From NCBI GenBank assembly GCA_903813345.2, contig CAIIXF020000009.1, positions 26,694,740 through 26,758,739 on the forward strand: 64,000 nucleotides of DNA. The letters run 5' to 3'. Under the pieces are notes generated by a model that did no database searches, was not told the origin of the DNA, and saw only the letters and a program-made list of their open reading frames with translations. Each line of letters starts with the position of its first letter. Position 1 is the first letter of the stretch. This stretch comes from Owenia fusiformis. Lineage: Eukaryota > Annelida > Polychaeta > Sabellida > Oweniidae. This document shows positions 14,102 through 26,580 of the stretch, piece by piece. Both the position numbers and the translations under genes were made by a program.

Positions 14102-15047
14102 CAAGTTTCTGCACTGTGGGATAAACTTTTGTTTATTTCATTGTTAAATGTTGCATTGTGTTGATTAAAAAGGGAAAACACAAGCTTCAAAACAAACCTA
14201 TTGTATTACAAACTCCTGATAAATCAGACAATGAAACAAAATACGGGATAATAGGTATTTACAGTCAAATGGTCATCGAATCATTACGCCTCTCTTGTTC
14301 CAGTATTCTCTCCCATTTGTCTTGCTTTATTGCTTTCTAAACTGTTGAGATAATGTGTTGTTATTGTTACATTGTAGGTCTTCAATTGAATCTAAGGTCA
14401 GAAAGACTCACGTATCCAGATTTTTTTATTTATTATCGGATTTTTACATTTGAAGTTAACATACACACATGTTATATTTGTAGTAAAAAGGCGCCTGGTG
14501 ATATAGATCTATAGGTCTCCCTTAGTTCCATCCTTTGATTACCCCGCAACGTCAGATTTTCTTCAAAGTTTACCTCTCACAAAAGTAAGACTTAATACTC
14601 ATCAATTCATATATACTTATGTATATTATATACATGTATGTAATACATTCTCACGTGTACATTTGGCTATCTAACCATGATAATGAAGTCTGAAAATCAC
14701 AACACTACATTCTGCCCATCATGAGAAACTATGCCTTTCTCATTAGCTGCTTTCCAGTTCACCGTTACTGCACTCGATTACGCTAGATCAGTCCCGGTAA
14801 CAAGATGGCGGTTACGATTAGAAAGTTCGGTAAGATTTTTCTTTTTTCCTTATTTCTCAAGATGTCGGCACAAACATAAATTAGCTTCATATGTTTCTGA
14901 AAGTTCAAGTAATTTCGCATATCTAGCTGCCACACCAGACTCCATAACATCTCAATGAAAACAAAAGATGGTTATCACCATCAAAAATCCAAAATCATTC
15001 GTAAAGTCAAAAGGCCTACACTAACCGAAGCCGCAATGCGACACTCT
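14102..15047. other. Spacer between two minisatellites
   Basis: Short open frames at 14158-14340 and 14731-14958 have no recognisable domain. I see no supported gene. Confidence 0.45.
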
Positions 15048-15926
15048 ATGGGCTCTGGGAAGATCAGTCTGCACTCTAGGAATATCAACCTGCACTCTAG
15101 GAAGATCAACTTGCACTCTAGAAAGATCAACCTGCACTCTAGGAAAATCAACTTGCACTCTAGGAAGATCATCCTGCACTCTAGGAAGATCATCCTGCAC
15201 TCTGGAAACATCAACCTTCACTCATCACAAACATCAACCTTCACTCTAGGAAGATCAACCTGCACTCTGGGAAGATCAAGCTGCACTCTGGGAAGATCAA
15301 TCTGCACTCTAGGAAGATCAACCTGCACTCTAGGAAGATCACCCTGCACTCTAGGAAAATCAACTTGCACTCTAGGAAGATCAACCTGCACTCTAGGAAG
15401 ATCATCCTGCACTCTGGAAAGATCAACCTTCGCTCTAGGAAGATTAACCTTCACTCTAGGAAGATCAATCTGTACTCTAGGAAGATCATTTTGCACTCTA
15501 GGAAGATAACCTGCACTCTAGGAAGATAAACCTACACTCTGGGAAGATCAACCTGCACTCTGGGAAGATCAACTTGCACTCTAGGAAGATTAACCTTCAC
15601 TCTAGGAAGATCAATGCACTCCAGGAAGATAAACCTGTATTCTAGGAGGATCAACTTGCACTCTAGGAAGTTCAACCTGCACTCTTGGAAAATCAACTTG
15701 CACTCTAGGAAGTTCAACCTGCACTCTAGGAAGATCAACTTGCACTCTAGGAAGATCAACCTGCGCGCTAGGAAGATCAACTTGCACTCTAGGAAGATCA
15801 ACCTGCGCGCTAGGAAGATAAATCTGTACTCTGGGAAGATCAATCTGCACTCTAAAAAGATAAACCCGCGCTCTTGGAATATCAATCTGCATTTCAGGAA
15901 GATCAACCTTCACTCTATGAAGGTCA
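15048..15926 (+). repeat. 21-bp minisatellite array (~40 copies)
   Basis: The consensus is CTGCACTCTAGGAAGATCAA plus one base. The unit length is a multiple of three and lacks stops in most frames, so open frames of 60-184 codons appear on both strands (for example 14955-15509 and 15614-16114 on plus, 15532-15906 on minus). On plus they read as heptads such as LHSRKIN. Openness in several frames at once and the lack of a conserved start argue against coding. Confidence 0.95.
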
Positions 15927-17360
15927 CCAAATATAGATCAAACGTTGAGAGCTTTCCAACCTCTCGACTTCCAAGCTTATTGAATTGGGACTACCAATAT
16001 ATGGCTTCTCAATTAAATATTAGGGGATGGCTGTCACAAATCACAAAACATCACTACTTACAAGCTAAGCTTTTTTATCGATCTGAAAATTATCAAAGAT
16101 GTTCGTGGTATTAACATTGATTTTGCACTACCCTGGGTCATACAACTTGTATGGTGATACCCTCTGAGTTATTTTAAAGATATAACAATGATGATCGGGT
16201 AAGATATTTACGAATATGACCTTAAAAGCTTCTAAAGTATTTGTGGGTGTTTAATAAATATGTGAACTTTTCAACAGTTACGTATCGGTGGATGACAATG
16301 CGTTGCATTGATTGGTTGGTCGTTTTTGGACTATTTCATCTTATTTGATGACATTGGAAACACGAAGACATGCTCTCAAACAGTGTATTTGAAAATACCA
16401 TCCCCTGAAAGTTTTTGCCAGTACAAAACATAGCCGAACGCAGAAATCAAATTGTCTGGCATAATACAAAATAATCATCCTCAGGCTGTCCGAAAAATCA
16501 GATAGAAATACCATACTAAAGTGAATTAAATACAGAAAATGAAAGATTTCCTCTAGGGACCTTTACCACAGATCCTGATTTAGTGACATGTGAAATCGAC
16601 CTGCAGTCCGTGTAGCATTCAGTTACATCCATGTTACAAAATAGCGGAATAACCATCATTAATTTTCTATGAAATATTACAAGTCAGAAAGGAAAGGATT
16701 AAATGTCGCAAGGGTGCATGTTTCGTTCCTTTTATCTCTCTAAAGCCGACAGCAAATTTTTCATTTTTGCCATTTGAAGGCTTTGAGTCTATTATGGTGT
16801 GTACCAGTTCATATTACATCCTACCCTCTGCTAGAGTTTGACATCGTAGACACACGAAAAATTCAGTGATGAATGTTTGGTTTGGGCAGTGTTCAATAAG
16901 AATATGTGGGCAAGAACTAAATTAAGTTTTCTGTAGATTTACAAACATGACTTCACGTTACGAGGACATATACTTCTAATATGGATGGTTTGGATAAGGT
17001 CAAGTGGTAAAACCATCAGTTTTTTTCGAGTAGATCCCATTTTGATCCATCAAGGTATTACATATGACTGAAGGAATACTGTACACTGGGTAGTATGGGT
17101 AGATCTAGTTTGAAATAATTGTTATACATAGCCAGATTATTCTCAGGTTCAAGTTCAACATGAAGACAATGTATGTAAGCTAGTAAGTAGTATGCCGAAA
17201 AGTATTCTGTTGTATCTTGATTAAGTAAAACAATATAAATACGTTGTTAAGAAACTTAAAAGAACTTCAGAATTAGCAAGTTTTCGAAACTAACATGTAA
17301 CGTTTACGATGTACCATAACAGGTTTACATGTTAATTGCTTATTGCTCGTTAATAATATT
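15927..17360. other. Non-coding DNA after the 21-bp array
   Basis: No open frame with recognisable features, no paired splice sites and no strong repeat were found. Confidence 0.45.
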
Positions 17361-17730
17361 TTCACACATAGCTAGGCAAGGTGTGTCCGATTCCGGCCAA
17401 TCCGAACAGAGTAGTCACATAATGAACAGTGTGTGAAATATCAATAACACATGCAAGGTCGCTAGCTAGTAAAACAGTTGTCATGGTGATGAATGAATTT
17501 TTCACATTGGATTTGATGACTTGCCAACTTGACCTTTGCAAAAAATGCCATTGAAAATGTGTTCTTTTAGTGATTTCGTTCCTTTTAGATGATTTTATAG
17601 AAAAAATGTGCAATGTATGAAAAGAATTTAACCCCACTCAATGCATTGTGCCTGCTTCATTCCACTCAGGCGTTGTTTTTGCGCTGTCATGCAAAGGTCT
17701 TAGTGGAAACAACACCTTAATAACATAACA
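17361..17730 (-). repeat. Dispersed repeat, copy 1
   Basis: This segment is the reverse complement of 22466-22835 with scattered substitutions. Shared landmarks include CACATAGCTAGGCAAGGTGT and the segment around AATGCATTG. A more diverged third copy lies at about 32115-32430. It is probably an old interspersed element of unknown class. Confidence 0.7.
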
Positions 17731-17936
17731 TATCACTTGTACAGATTCGATGTCCATTCGGGGATTAAGATCATAAATCATAGATAACCTCTATTAGTAC
17801 ATTGAATGTGAACTTCATGAAACTCAATAGATGGTGTAAAGGTAGACATATTATTTTGTGATCTTTACGTTGTGATCTTGAAGCATTTGTTTACCAATTA
17901 CAGGGTCAATCTGTTACATGTTGCACAAGTTTAAGG

Positions 17937-18035
17937 GTTATGTACTGGGAGGTTTTGGATACAGGTTTTATCCCAAGGGATATACACATATTTCCCGAGG
18001 GATAAACCCTGTATCCAAAACCGACCGTACATAAC
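17937..18035. repeat. Hairpin element, copy A
   Basis: GGTTTTGGATACAGG on the left pairs with CCTGTATCCAAAACC on the right, and GTTATGTAC with GTACATAAC. A related hairpin lies at 20023-20152. Outside it, 18049-18070 and 18399-18434 form another inverted pair, so the full element may be about 0.5 kb. Confidence 0.7.
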
Positions 18036-18189
18036 AGATGTATTTCATACCTACTGATGTTCTAGGTACGTCATATACCTTATAAAGTTCCAAAATTCAA
18101 AAATATATTTAGGATACGCATTTTCTTGGTGTTATAAAGTGTTTTTTTAAGTTTCTGAGATTTTCAAACTCATACAACTCATATAACTC

Positions 18190-18325
18190 ATAACTCGTTT
18201 GAAAAATAATGTAAAATTTTTTTGGGGAAAAATGGGACAAAAAATGTTTTGAAAAAAAAATTTGAAAAAAATTGAAAAAAAAATTGAAAAAAAAAATTTG
18301 AAAAAATTGTGAAAAAATTTCAGGA
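18190..18325. repeat. A-rich low-complexity tract
   Basis: Runs of A and T with TTTGAAAAAA spacing dominate. The Phe-rich open frame read on the minus strand (18109-18357) is an artefact of this composition. Confidence 0.85.
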
Positions 18326-18434
18326 GCGGGACCGGGATGGATACAGCGTGTATCCATCCCGCCCCGGGCCTTGGCTAGATACAGTATATATTCCCTCTCG
18401 TTATGTACCTAGAACCTCAGTAGGTATGAAATAC

Positions 18435-20022
18435 TAGAAATTATGGTATAAATATCGCTTATACACCATGGTTCACGTAACGTGTTAGAAACAATACGTT
18501 CAACAATTTTGTGACAAATAACACATCTGTTCCAAACAAAGACTGCAAGTTAACTTCAGATATAAGTAAGTGACCAGCTATATGCAGGATTGAAATTCAA
18601 CTGCGCTAAAAATAAGAAACTGTTTTAAACCTTGTAATATTCATTTTCGAACTTTCTCTGGTGGGATGATCCTTCCTGTTCACAGTTGGCTTATCCGAAC
18701 CTCATTCATATTAACCTAAGCTCTTCAGAATCAGATATTGCCTTGAGCCATTCACGTTCACACCTCTGAAAAACAATTTTTCCATGTGAATAGTAAAGTT
18801 TTTTTAAATTTCCCTAAAACAGTGTCCCTTGTTCCCAGTTGTTCCTGACAGAGAGGGTCCGTAAACAGTGAGTCAATAAAAAAGTATTTTGAAAACTGTT
18901 CCTTGTTAAAAGGCGTTCCGTACAGAAAGGTGTTTAACCGGACAGGTCTCGCTGTACGGGGAAACTGTTAAAATCATTTATTCACAACTATTGACAAATT
19001 GATGCCATTCCCTAAGGCAGTTCTTTCATATAACAAATTTGAAAAAATGGAAAAACATTATTATAACATTAACTTTAATTTGATTTTGAATTTGAACGAA
19101 ATACCTTTTTTGAGTCAGAATTTTCAGAATTTTGATGATAAAATACTCATCTGTTTTTCATATTCTAGAAGTGAAACCTTCAGAAAATGAACAATTGCAT
19201 TTCAAATAATCTGATGTTATGATTTATGTTCTTTTAACATCAAATCCTTTTAGAGGGAAATAGACCCAACGCAGAGTTGATAACAAAACTATTTCATGAA
19301 TCAAATCGGCCAACGTATCCAATACATAACAACCACACTGAGCTGTAATCGATCTATGAAAACAGTACATCTAGTGCCGGATGGTTTTCTGCACTTCTCA
19401 TCACCCGTGATTCCAAGACCTGGTAGTGCATTGAAAGTTAGTTTAACCCCTTTCCAGCTATTTATGTTACCAAAAATTGGCTTGAATACTTACAGAGCAA
19501 CTTTATTCAAATAGCATACAGAAGTTAGAGTAAGAATCATACCCGTGTAACCAATAAAACTTCGCTTAAGGTTGACAGAGCGGAATGAACAAGTTGGCTT
19601 AAAATTAATTTGATGTTACGTTACGCTAACATTTAATTACAAACATACGACGTGCACTGGATCTAAAAATCACCCAAGCAAGATACATCTTAATTAGAAT
19701 TCACATATGAGTAGGGAGAAGCGAATTATCTTACAGTACATGTGCCATCATTAATTAATTTAAGTATAATCGTAGCACTTCTCACTGAATAGGTTGGACT
19801 CCGTTATACTCATCCAGATAAAAAAGGTGTAACCTCTTTAACCATATATACAACCTTACACTCCCCTCCATAAGTTTGGCAACCTTAGCTCCCCCATTGA
19901 ACTACGTGTTAAAGCCTCTTTACCTTTGAATTTCTATTTACAGGTATGTTCTCATATGCATTACAAATAAGGTATATCTTGACATGGAGGGAGTGTACAT
20001 ATATATAAACATAATGCATATA
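18435..20022. other. Non-coding intergenic DNA
   Basis: Short open frames only (18999-19190, 19296-19514), without family resemblance or splice partners. Confidence 0.45.
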
Positions 20023-20152
20023 AGGGTTATGTTCTGGATGGTTTTGGATATGGGGTTTATCGTGTTAGTACCGCGGTCGTCTTTACCTACGGTCCCTCGG
20101 GTAGATATGCATATCTCAAGAGGGATAAAGCCCATATCCAATCCGACCTGAC
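20023..20152. repeat. Hairpin element, copy B
   Basis: Terminal segments related to the hairpin at 17937-18035 (GGTTTTGGATATGG against CCATATCCAATCCGA). The centre differs, with a second inverted patch around 20070-20120. Confidence 0.6.
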
Positions 20153-20679
20153 ACAATTGCTTTATCCTATAGTCAGAAGAGTTTTCTAAAATATTCTTTT
20201 TTATTTTTGTAAATTAATTCAGTTTTTTTTATCAAATTTGTTTTCAAAGCGGGAAGATATGCTCTGGAGCGTGAGATATGGCGGGAGATTTGGAGGTTCT
20301 GGATATGGAAACCTCAAAATCAGGATACGGGCTATATCTTACAAACTTATATCTCCCTAAAACTCGAATGGGCATAGGATAAATAAGCTTATGCAATATA
20401 TGTGTACAAATGCACTAAGACCCGTTTGGACAAAGATGTACATCAGATTAAAAGCAACAACATACTCGTGATATGCTAAACATGAAAACACCATAATGTG
20501 TTATTCACAAAATCTGTTATATTACTATATACAGCATATCCTTCCTTGGAATCACATTTAATAGATCTTACGAGAAAGTATTTTTCAGTGAGAAAAAAAC
20601 GTTATTCGAATTACACAAAGTACCTATCGAAATTAAAAATGGAATTGCCTGTTACGCAGTAAACACGATAGAAATATAT

Positions 20680-21115
20680 GTCATATTCCGCAACGAACAT
20701 GGCGTATTCACTTGCGGTGTATGGTAGATTCTGCAGTATATGGCATACTTACATGTACCTATGAGAACGCGATGTGGAAGTAAATTACATCGTTTGAACG
20801 AATGGGCAAACGTATAAATTATTATACTGATTACTGAATCAACAGGTCAGTGCATTGAATATATCAATTAATACAATTGAATAACTCGAAGGGCTAACAA
20901 TTTTGACAATCTTGCGTTTTACATTTGGAATTGATTGTTTTGATCAAACAAATCGAGACTCTGTATCGCGCTTTCATCTGCGACATATGGCATATTCCGC
21001 AAGTGATTATGACATATTCCGCAGGTGAGTATTGGGTATTTGCTGAAATCAATGTATCACATATTCACTACGGAATATGCCATACTCACATGCGGAATAT
21101 GCCATTTATATACCA
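20680..21115. repeat. Cluster of direct and inverted GGCATATTCCGCA-type motifs
   Basis: The motif and its reverse complement TGCGGAATATGCC, or close variants, recur at least seven times: near 20684, 20698, 20738, 20984, 21007, 21071 and 21093. The cluster explains the long open frame at 20925-21275. It could be a degraded minisatellite or a site array for a binding protein; nothing here decides between these. Confidence 0.6.
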
Positions 21116-22259
21116 CATTCGAGTATGGCTTTATTCACCCGTATCACAACTACCGCACAACCATGAATATCTCATCATGTCGAAAGGCCTGGCGGTGAGA
21201 GTGGACAAGGTATGCACAATAACGAAAGAAATTAAATGTTTGTTTTTTATATATTGTACTCTGAAAGGATTGTAAAACTGTGAACTGACTGAAATGAGAA
21301 AAAATGCAAAAAAAGGTTTTTCAGTCTAATATTCCTAATAGTCCTAATGATTGTTCAATACAACAGTCGTGTTACCCTGCTCTTCCAATGATTCCTGATT
21401 ATAAACACATTCATCCACATCACTACATAAATCAAACGTAGTTTCGGAACCATGGTGTTCTGTCAAACAGTTTTAAAGAAATCAATAAAAATCACAGCGG
21501 AGATGGTCCATTTATCATTTAAAGTAATGTCATAATTCAAATTTTCTTGGAGCAATTTCATTCCACGTCTAATAAAGTCACTGACCCCATTACTATATAT
21601 AGTGCATGACAGTAATAAAGAATTAGCATTTCGATTTGTTCAGAAAATGAACCTGTCCGATTGTTGATGACTTTGAAACAAAAATAATTTACTTTCACAT
21701 AGTTGATTTGTTCGAAATAATGTTGGATGAAGACGTTTAAAGACTGGAAATTTGGAATTATGTACATAGTTATCAAACTGTACTAACTATAAATTTCTAA
21801 ACAGCTTCTGGCGAAACATAATGAGTCTTAATGGAAAAACGTTTAGCTGCCGTCATGGGAAACATTCGAATAACAAGACGAACATATCCTATGCAAAATT
21901 AATGAAAATGAATTGGTCTAGGGCATAATTTGATACCATTAGTGATTGATAATTGAATGCTTTCTCATAAACGACTCTCTGTCCTTTTTATTGTCATGGC
22001 TCAAGATTAGAAATCAATACATTTAAAGATTAGATATTCTAAGTGCTTCATAATCATAAATACGAACATGATTAACTTCATAATGAAAGCATATTGTTTG
22101 AACTTCAATGGCAGATCAGTAAATGATAGGGTTCTTCATAGGTGGGACGTGTTGTTTTATAAATATGCGGAAAGGCTGATCTGATTGAAACACAGGAACA
22201 ATTATTGTTGCTGAATAATCAGAGCTGATCTAAGTCCTTACTGATGTATCAAAAGCATA

Positions 22260-22405
22260 TCAAAGTCAAGCTTTGCCGATATTTCAAAGGCTTATCAAAG
22301 TCATGATTTCCTAGTATATCAAAAGCTTATAAAAGCCCTGCAAGTTCATGTTTCCTGGTTTATCAAAAGCTTATCTTATTAAAGTCATGCTTTACTAAGG
22401 TTATG
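22260..22405 (+). repeat. Short tandem repeat of ~45-bp units
   Basis: TATCAAAAGCTTAT and AAAGTCATG motifs recur in three or four imperfect units. Confidence 0.6.
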
Positions 22406-22465
22406 CCCCGGTGCCATGCTTTACTTAAGAATTTAAGCCCTGGACTCAGTGCATTGTTTGCTGAA

Positions 22466-22835
22466 TCATACCATGAAGGTGCTGTTTCCAAACCTTTGCC
22501 ATGACCGCGCAGCGGGCAAATTTAGGGAACAACGCCTGAGCGGAATGAAGCAACTACAATGCATTGAGGCTTTGGCTTAAATTCTTCCCACACATTGCAA
22601 TTTTTCTTCAAAATCATCCAAAAGGAACGAAATCACTAAAAGAATATATTTTCAATGAAATTTTTTGAAAGGGTCAAGTTGGTCAAATCCAATGTGAAAA
22701 GTCCATTCTTCACCATGGCAAGTGTTTAACTAGTGACTTTGCATGTGTTATTGATATTTCACACACTGTTCATTATGTGAAATACTGTGTTCGGATTGGT
22801 TGGAATCGGACACACCTTGCCTAGCTATGTGTTAA
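22466..22835 (+). repeat. Dispersed repeat, copy 2
   Basis: Inverted relative to the copy at 17361-17730. It shares the CCTTGCCTAGCTATGTG end and the AACGCCTGAGCGGAATGAAG segment. Confidence 0.7.
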
Positions 22836-25469
22836 TTGTGTATCAGAAAAGCTCATGAAACGTATGCGTCACAAGATGCTCAAAACTTTGCCTCGGATTT
22901 ATCAATCTAGCTGATTTCAATTATGGCATTTCTAATAACTTTTCTAAGAGACTCAGACCGACATTTGTCAAACGTAAATTAATAAAATTCCATGGAATTT
23001 AGAATATTGGAGCATAACAAGATAAGTGTACAAAAACTCGCGGTACTTGTCAGAAAATGTGACTCTCAAAAAGTCAATTTGGACTACTAATTGCATTATC
23101 AGACTTTGGTATTAATTTCCACTTCATATTGTCGTAATTTACTGAACTTGGGAAAGATTGATGAGCTTAGCGAAACCTATGTAACTGTTTTCTTTTCAAA
23201 TATTCAAGTGAGGAGGAAGGCTTTGCCAAGATTACCTCGTGAGCAAGAACAACTAAGCCCATGTATAATTCCAATTTCTGCTTATTTGACTTGATCTCAA
23301 AGTTATCAAGCTGTGACATCTTGACATTTCTAGGAATCTGTTTCCAGAGAAAGAAAGAAAGTTTACTTTGGTCCAAAATCACTTGAAGACCTCGACCCCC
23401 TGGCTTCAGTAAAAGTATGTATGTTTCCAAAATGGTCTTTTCTGCTGTTGTGGGTCCCTCGTATCACAAGAGAACACAGAATATATTCAAGTAATACGAC
23501 TGCTATTGGTAGAGTCAATATATTGGTACATCAAAACATTATTAAATAAATTTTTAATTTAACTGTTTTTGAAAAATTGTTCAAAAAATAATGAAGACAC
23601 TGGACAAAATATTTTTCTGCCATCATAGTTATAAAAAATACGTTGATGACATATATAATTTTGTTACGCTGGCTTTAATTCTGTACAGCTAATATGGCCA
23701 ATAACGCATAGCGTCATTCAGAAATTCTGCGTCTACGTCATGTGATCAATTTACACGGATTATGAATAACAAATGGTTTATTTAACTAATTGAAGAATTA
23801 CTTATGGACAATAATAAAGATAAATCTCACTTTATTAGATATGAAAACATTCACTTTACAATCATTACAGATATACAGTCACAATGATGGTAGCCAATCT
23901 ATAAGATAAATATTTATCGAGTATTGACCATTTTTTCTGAAGGCTGGTATATAGTACTCAATTTAGTGTAGAAAATAAGAGACTACTTACCATTTGTGAT
24001 TCCTAAATTGATTTCTTGCCTCGGAACAAAATAGCAAATCAGGAAATCCCATAATATGTAGCAGATCATGTAATTCAACCATTAATCCCACTTAATAAAA
24101 TTTTAATAAGGTGCGTTTCTTGTGTAACATCCCGATAGCGTTAGTAATTTATCAAACATAAATAAGTACCTATTCTGCCATAGCATTCATACGAGTTTAT
24201 TATTGTATCAATGCATCTACTTTTAAACACTACAGTTAAGATAAGCCATGATGGAACCTGGGGGATAGGAACATAGTACTTGAATTCTAAGCACCAAGTA
24301 GGCTTCAATTCACTCGATACACGTACGCAACAAACACTGAGTAAAGCCATGTACTGGGCAAAATCATGGAAAGCAGGAAAAGAGAATGCAATGCACATTG
24401 ACCATATCTTCCAACTATCTGATTAGAGACAAATATCGAGTTACACAATTCAATGAAGCGTTGATGTGTAGAAATACGTTGCTCACTTAGATGTACCTAT
24501 ATCGATTCCAATTAGCACCTCGAGATAACGTACCTGTACTAGATATTTAAGTAATAAGCAAAAATTAGCGATTGTATTGTTTCACGGATTTAAACACTTA
24601 GCAGAAACGTTACGGAATCCATGAAGTTAAGAAGGATATCCCGAACTACAATGAAATGGCAAAAGCGGGAAAGGGGATCGATTGGAGCCATTAATAGATT
24701 TTTGTTTGAAGTTTAGGGCTCTGGATTTCTAGAAGTGCCTTGACTCATTGTGCAGGGAAACGTAACGTCACGTAAATCGTACAGGTAGACACTCTCGGTG
24801 TGTTTAGCGTAATTCTATCTACTTTAAAGATTAAAAACCGTTTGGTTAGGTTAAACTTCATGTGGCATATTGAAGAACTTGAACATGACTAAAAGATAGA
24901 TCTAGCAGATGACGTAGCTTCAGCTCAGGTATACGTTTAGATACAAATTGATCAGACAGACAACCACATCACATTGCGCACCTGAGATTATACCAACAAA
25001 AACGCATTTAAAGATCACTCTAAAAAATTGACTGCAAAGTGTACAATTTGACTTTAGAAACAATGTCAACGTGATATTCGGATCACATTTTACGATCAGA
25101 TTCTGATCGATTGAGAGATTGAGTTGACTTATGGTATACTGGCTAAATCACTTGATTATACCAGCAATAGTATTGTATAACTTTTGGTAAGAGATATGAT
25201 GAAGACGTAGCCATAATATACTATTAACTTTCGAATTGCAAAATGCTTAGTGCTTGCTAGTCGTTCGATGTTCCTTTACAATATAAATATTTAGATGATG
25301 TAATAGGACAGAAACTAGCTCAAACAGCAATAAAAACAATTCTGCTCAAGTTGAATCATATGCCATGGAAAAGAGTTAATCGAAGTAATGGAAGCAAATT
25401 GAAAAGAGACTTTGTTATGTATGGAGTTTCGGAATTGTCATTTCCATCATTTCCACATAAGTTTGATAC
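22836..25469. other. Non-coding intergenic DNA upstream of the candidate receptor exon
   Basis: Open frames are all under 90 codons. The minus-strand frame at 24141-24398 has several cysteines but no usable splice donor and no family match by eye, so it is not called. Confidence 0.4.
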
Positions 25470-25524
25470 ATGGGACTACTAAAGGACGCTGGGTTTATGT
25501 TGATCATCTGGATGTTACATATAA
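25470..25524 (+). CDS. Candidate signal-peptide exon of the nicotinic receptor subunit
   Basis: An ATG directly follows an in-frame stop (25464-25466) and opens MGLLKDAGFMLIIWMLHI, a short N-region with a hydrophobic core suited to a signal peptide. A consensus donor GTAAGT sits at 25525. The exon ends in phase 1, exactly what the receptor exon at 36899 needs (A plus GG gives Arg). Joining it to the six downstream exons gives 1482 nt, or 493 codons plus a stop. The implied intron is about 11.4 kb. Position and phase are seen in the sequence; the link to the receptor is inference. A different exon inside the interval could be the true one. Confidence 0.5.
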
Positions 25525-26487
25525 GTAAGTATTTATTTATCGCTCTAAAAGATGTGTCTCTAAATTTTCATAGCTCTCAATATGCCAATAAAGGCAACTG
25601 TGCACACTGTTATCGAATTCCCAATACAGTTTTGCATGTTAACCAATTTTTATGAGATCATTTATTTTGTATTTTCAAGATAGAGTACATTTTCCTAGTG
25701 TTCGATGATATGGTGGCATACATAATGGTTGAATTTTCCTGATAAAACGAGAACAAGTGACTGGTTTATGTTCCGAAGATTAAGTGCATAATCCTTGTTT
25801 TGGTATATTAAGAAATACTAGCAGTATCTCAATTCGTTTTCTTGGGTCAATTTCATTGTAACTAAGTATATGCCGACTTCTGCAAATACACATCGTTATC
25901 TACCAAGTTTCGGGTTCATCTCAAGCTTTCTCAATTTGAGAAGTTGAAGATGCAAAATAGTTTAAAACACAGACAAATTAAATTTTTACTATACTTGCTG
26001 AGTTTCATTATCTCTTTAATTTGTGGTCAAGTTTCAACTTTTTGTACTCGCCTCGGATTCTTTGGCTTTTACCTATCGTTTCACAAATGATTCCCTGGCC
26101 CTTTTAGTCATTTTTGAGCGAATTTAATTTCCTGACTTAATTTCTCTCTTGGGGAAAACCAATTTGGTTCCACACTTTTCTGGCCGTGGTAAACCAGTTT
26201 TAATGCCCTTTGAGTTTTCTTCTCGATAATCACCAAATTGTCTTAATTGTTAATCCACACACAATGACACCCTTGATTCGAATCTTTCTTAGCACAACCC
26301 ATGTATTATTGATGAATCGTATTATTTACTTAGCCTACAACTGTCAAGGAAACACATTTCTTTCATATATAATTTAAGATAATAGAAAATCTTATATATA
26401 TAGTCAGTTGCTCATTAATAACGCTAATTACGCTGTGACATGAAAGTAAGGGGTCTTATGGATTTTAAAAAATATACAATCGTTTTC

Positions 26488-26580
26488 AGTCTTGCTTCGA
26501 GACTGTGGACATGGCTCTCTTTCTAAACATCACCCAGTTATTAAACTAGGTACTCCAGGCCGAGTCTTGAAGCAAGACTA
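26488..26580. mobile_element. Short hairpin MITE, AGTCTTGC family, copy 1
   Basis: The ends AGTCTTGCTTCGAGAC and GTCTTGAAGCAAGACT are inverted. Two further copies lie at 56185-56294 and 60020-60122 with the same ends and different centres. Confidence 0.75.

Noticed and set aside
14955-15509. 184-codon plus-strand ORF
   Set aside because: It lies across the 21-bp minisatellite; several other frames on both strands are open for the same reason, and it has no domain.
15614-16114. 166-codon plus-strand ORF
   Set aside because: Repeat-driven openness followed by unrecognisable sequence; no splice partner or conserved start.
18109-18357. Phe/Asn-rich minus ORF
   Set aside because: Artefact of A-rich low-complexity DNA.
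20925-21275. 116-codon plus-strand ORF
   Set aside because: Its His/Ile-rich content comes from the GGCATATTCCGCA motif cluster; no family resemblance.
24141-24398. Minus-strand 85-codon cysteine-containing ORF, considered as a secreted peptide exon
   Set aside because: No convincing signal peptide at the start, no donor at a sensible place and irregular cysteines.
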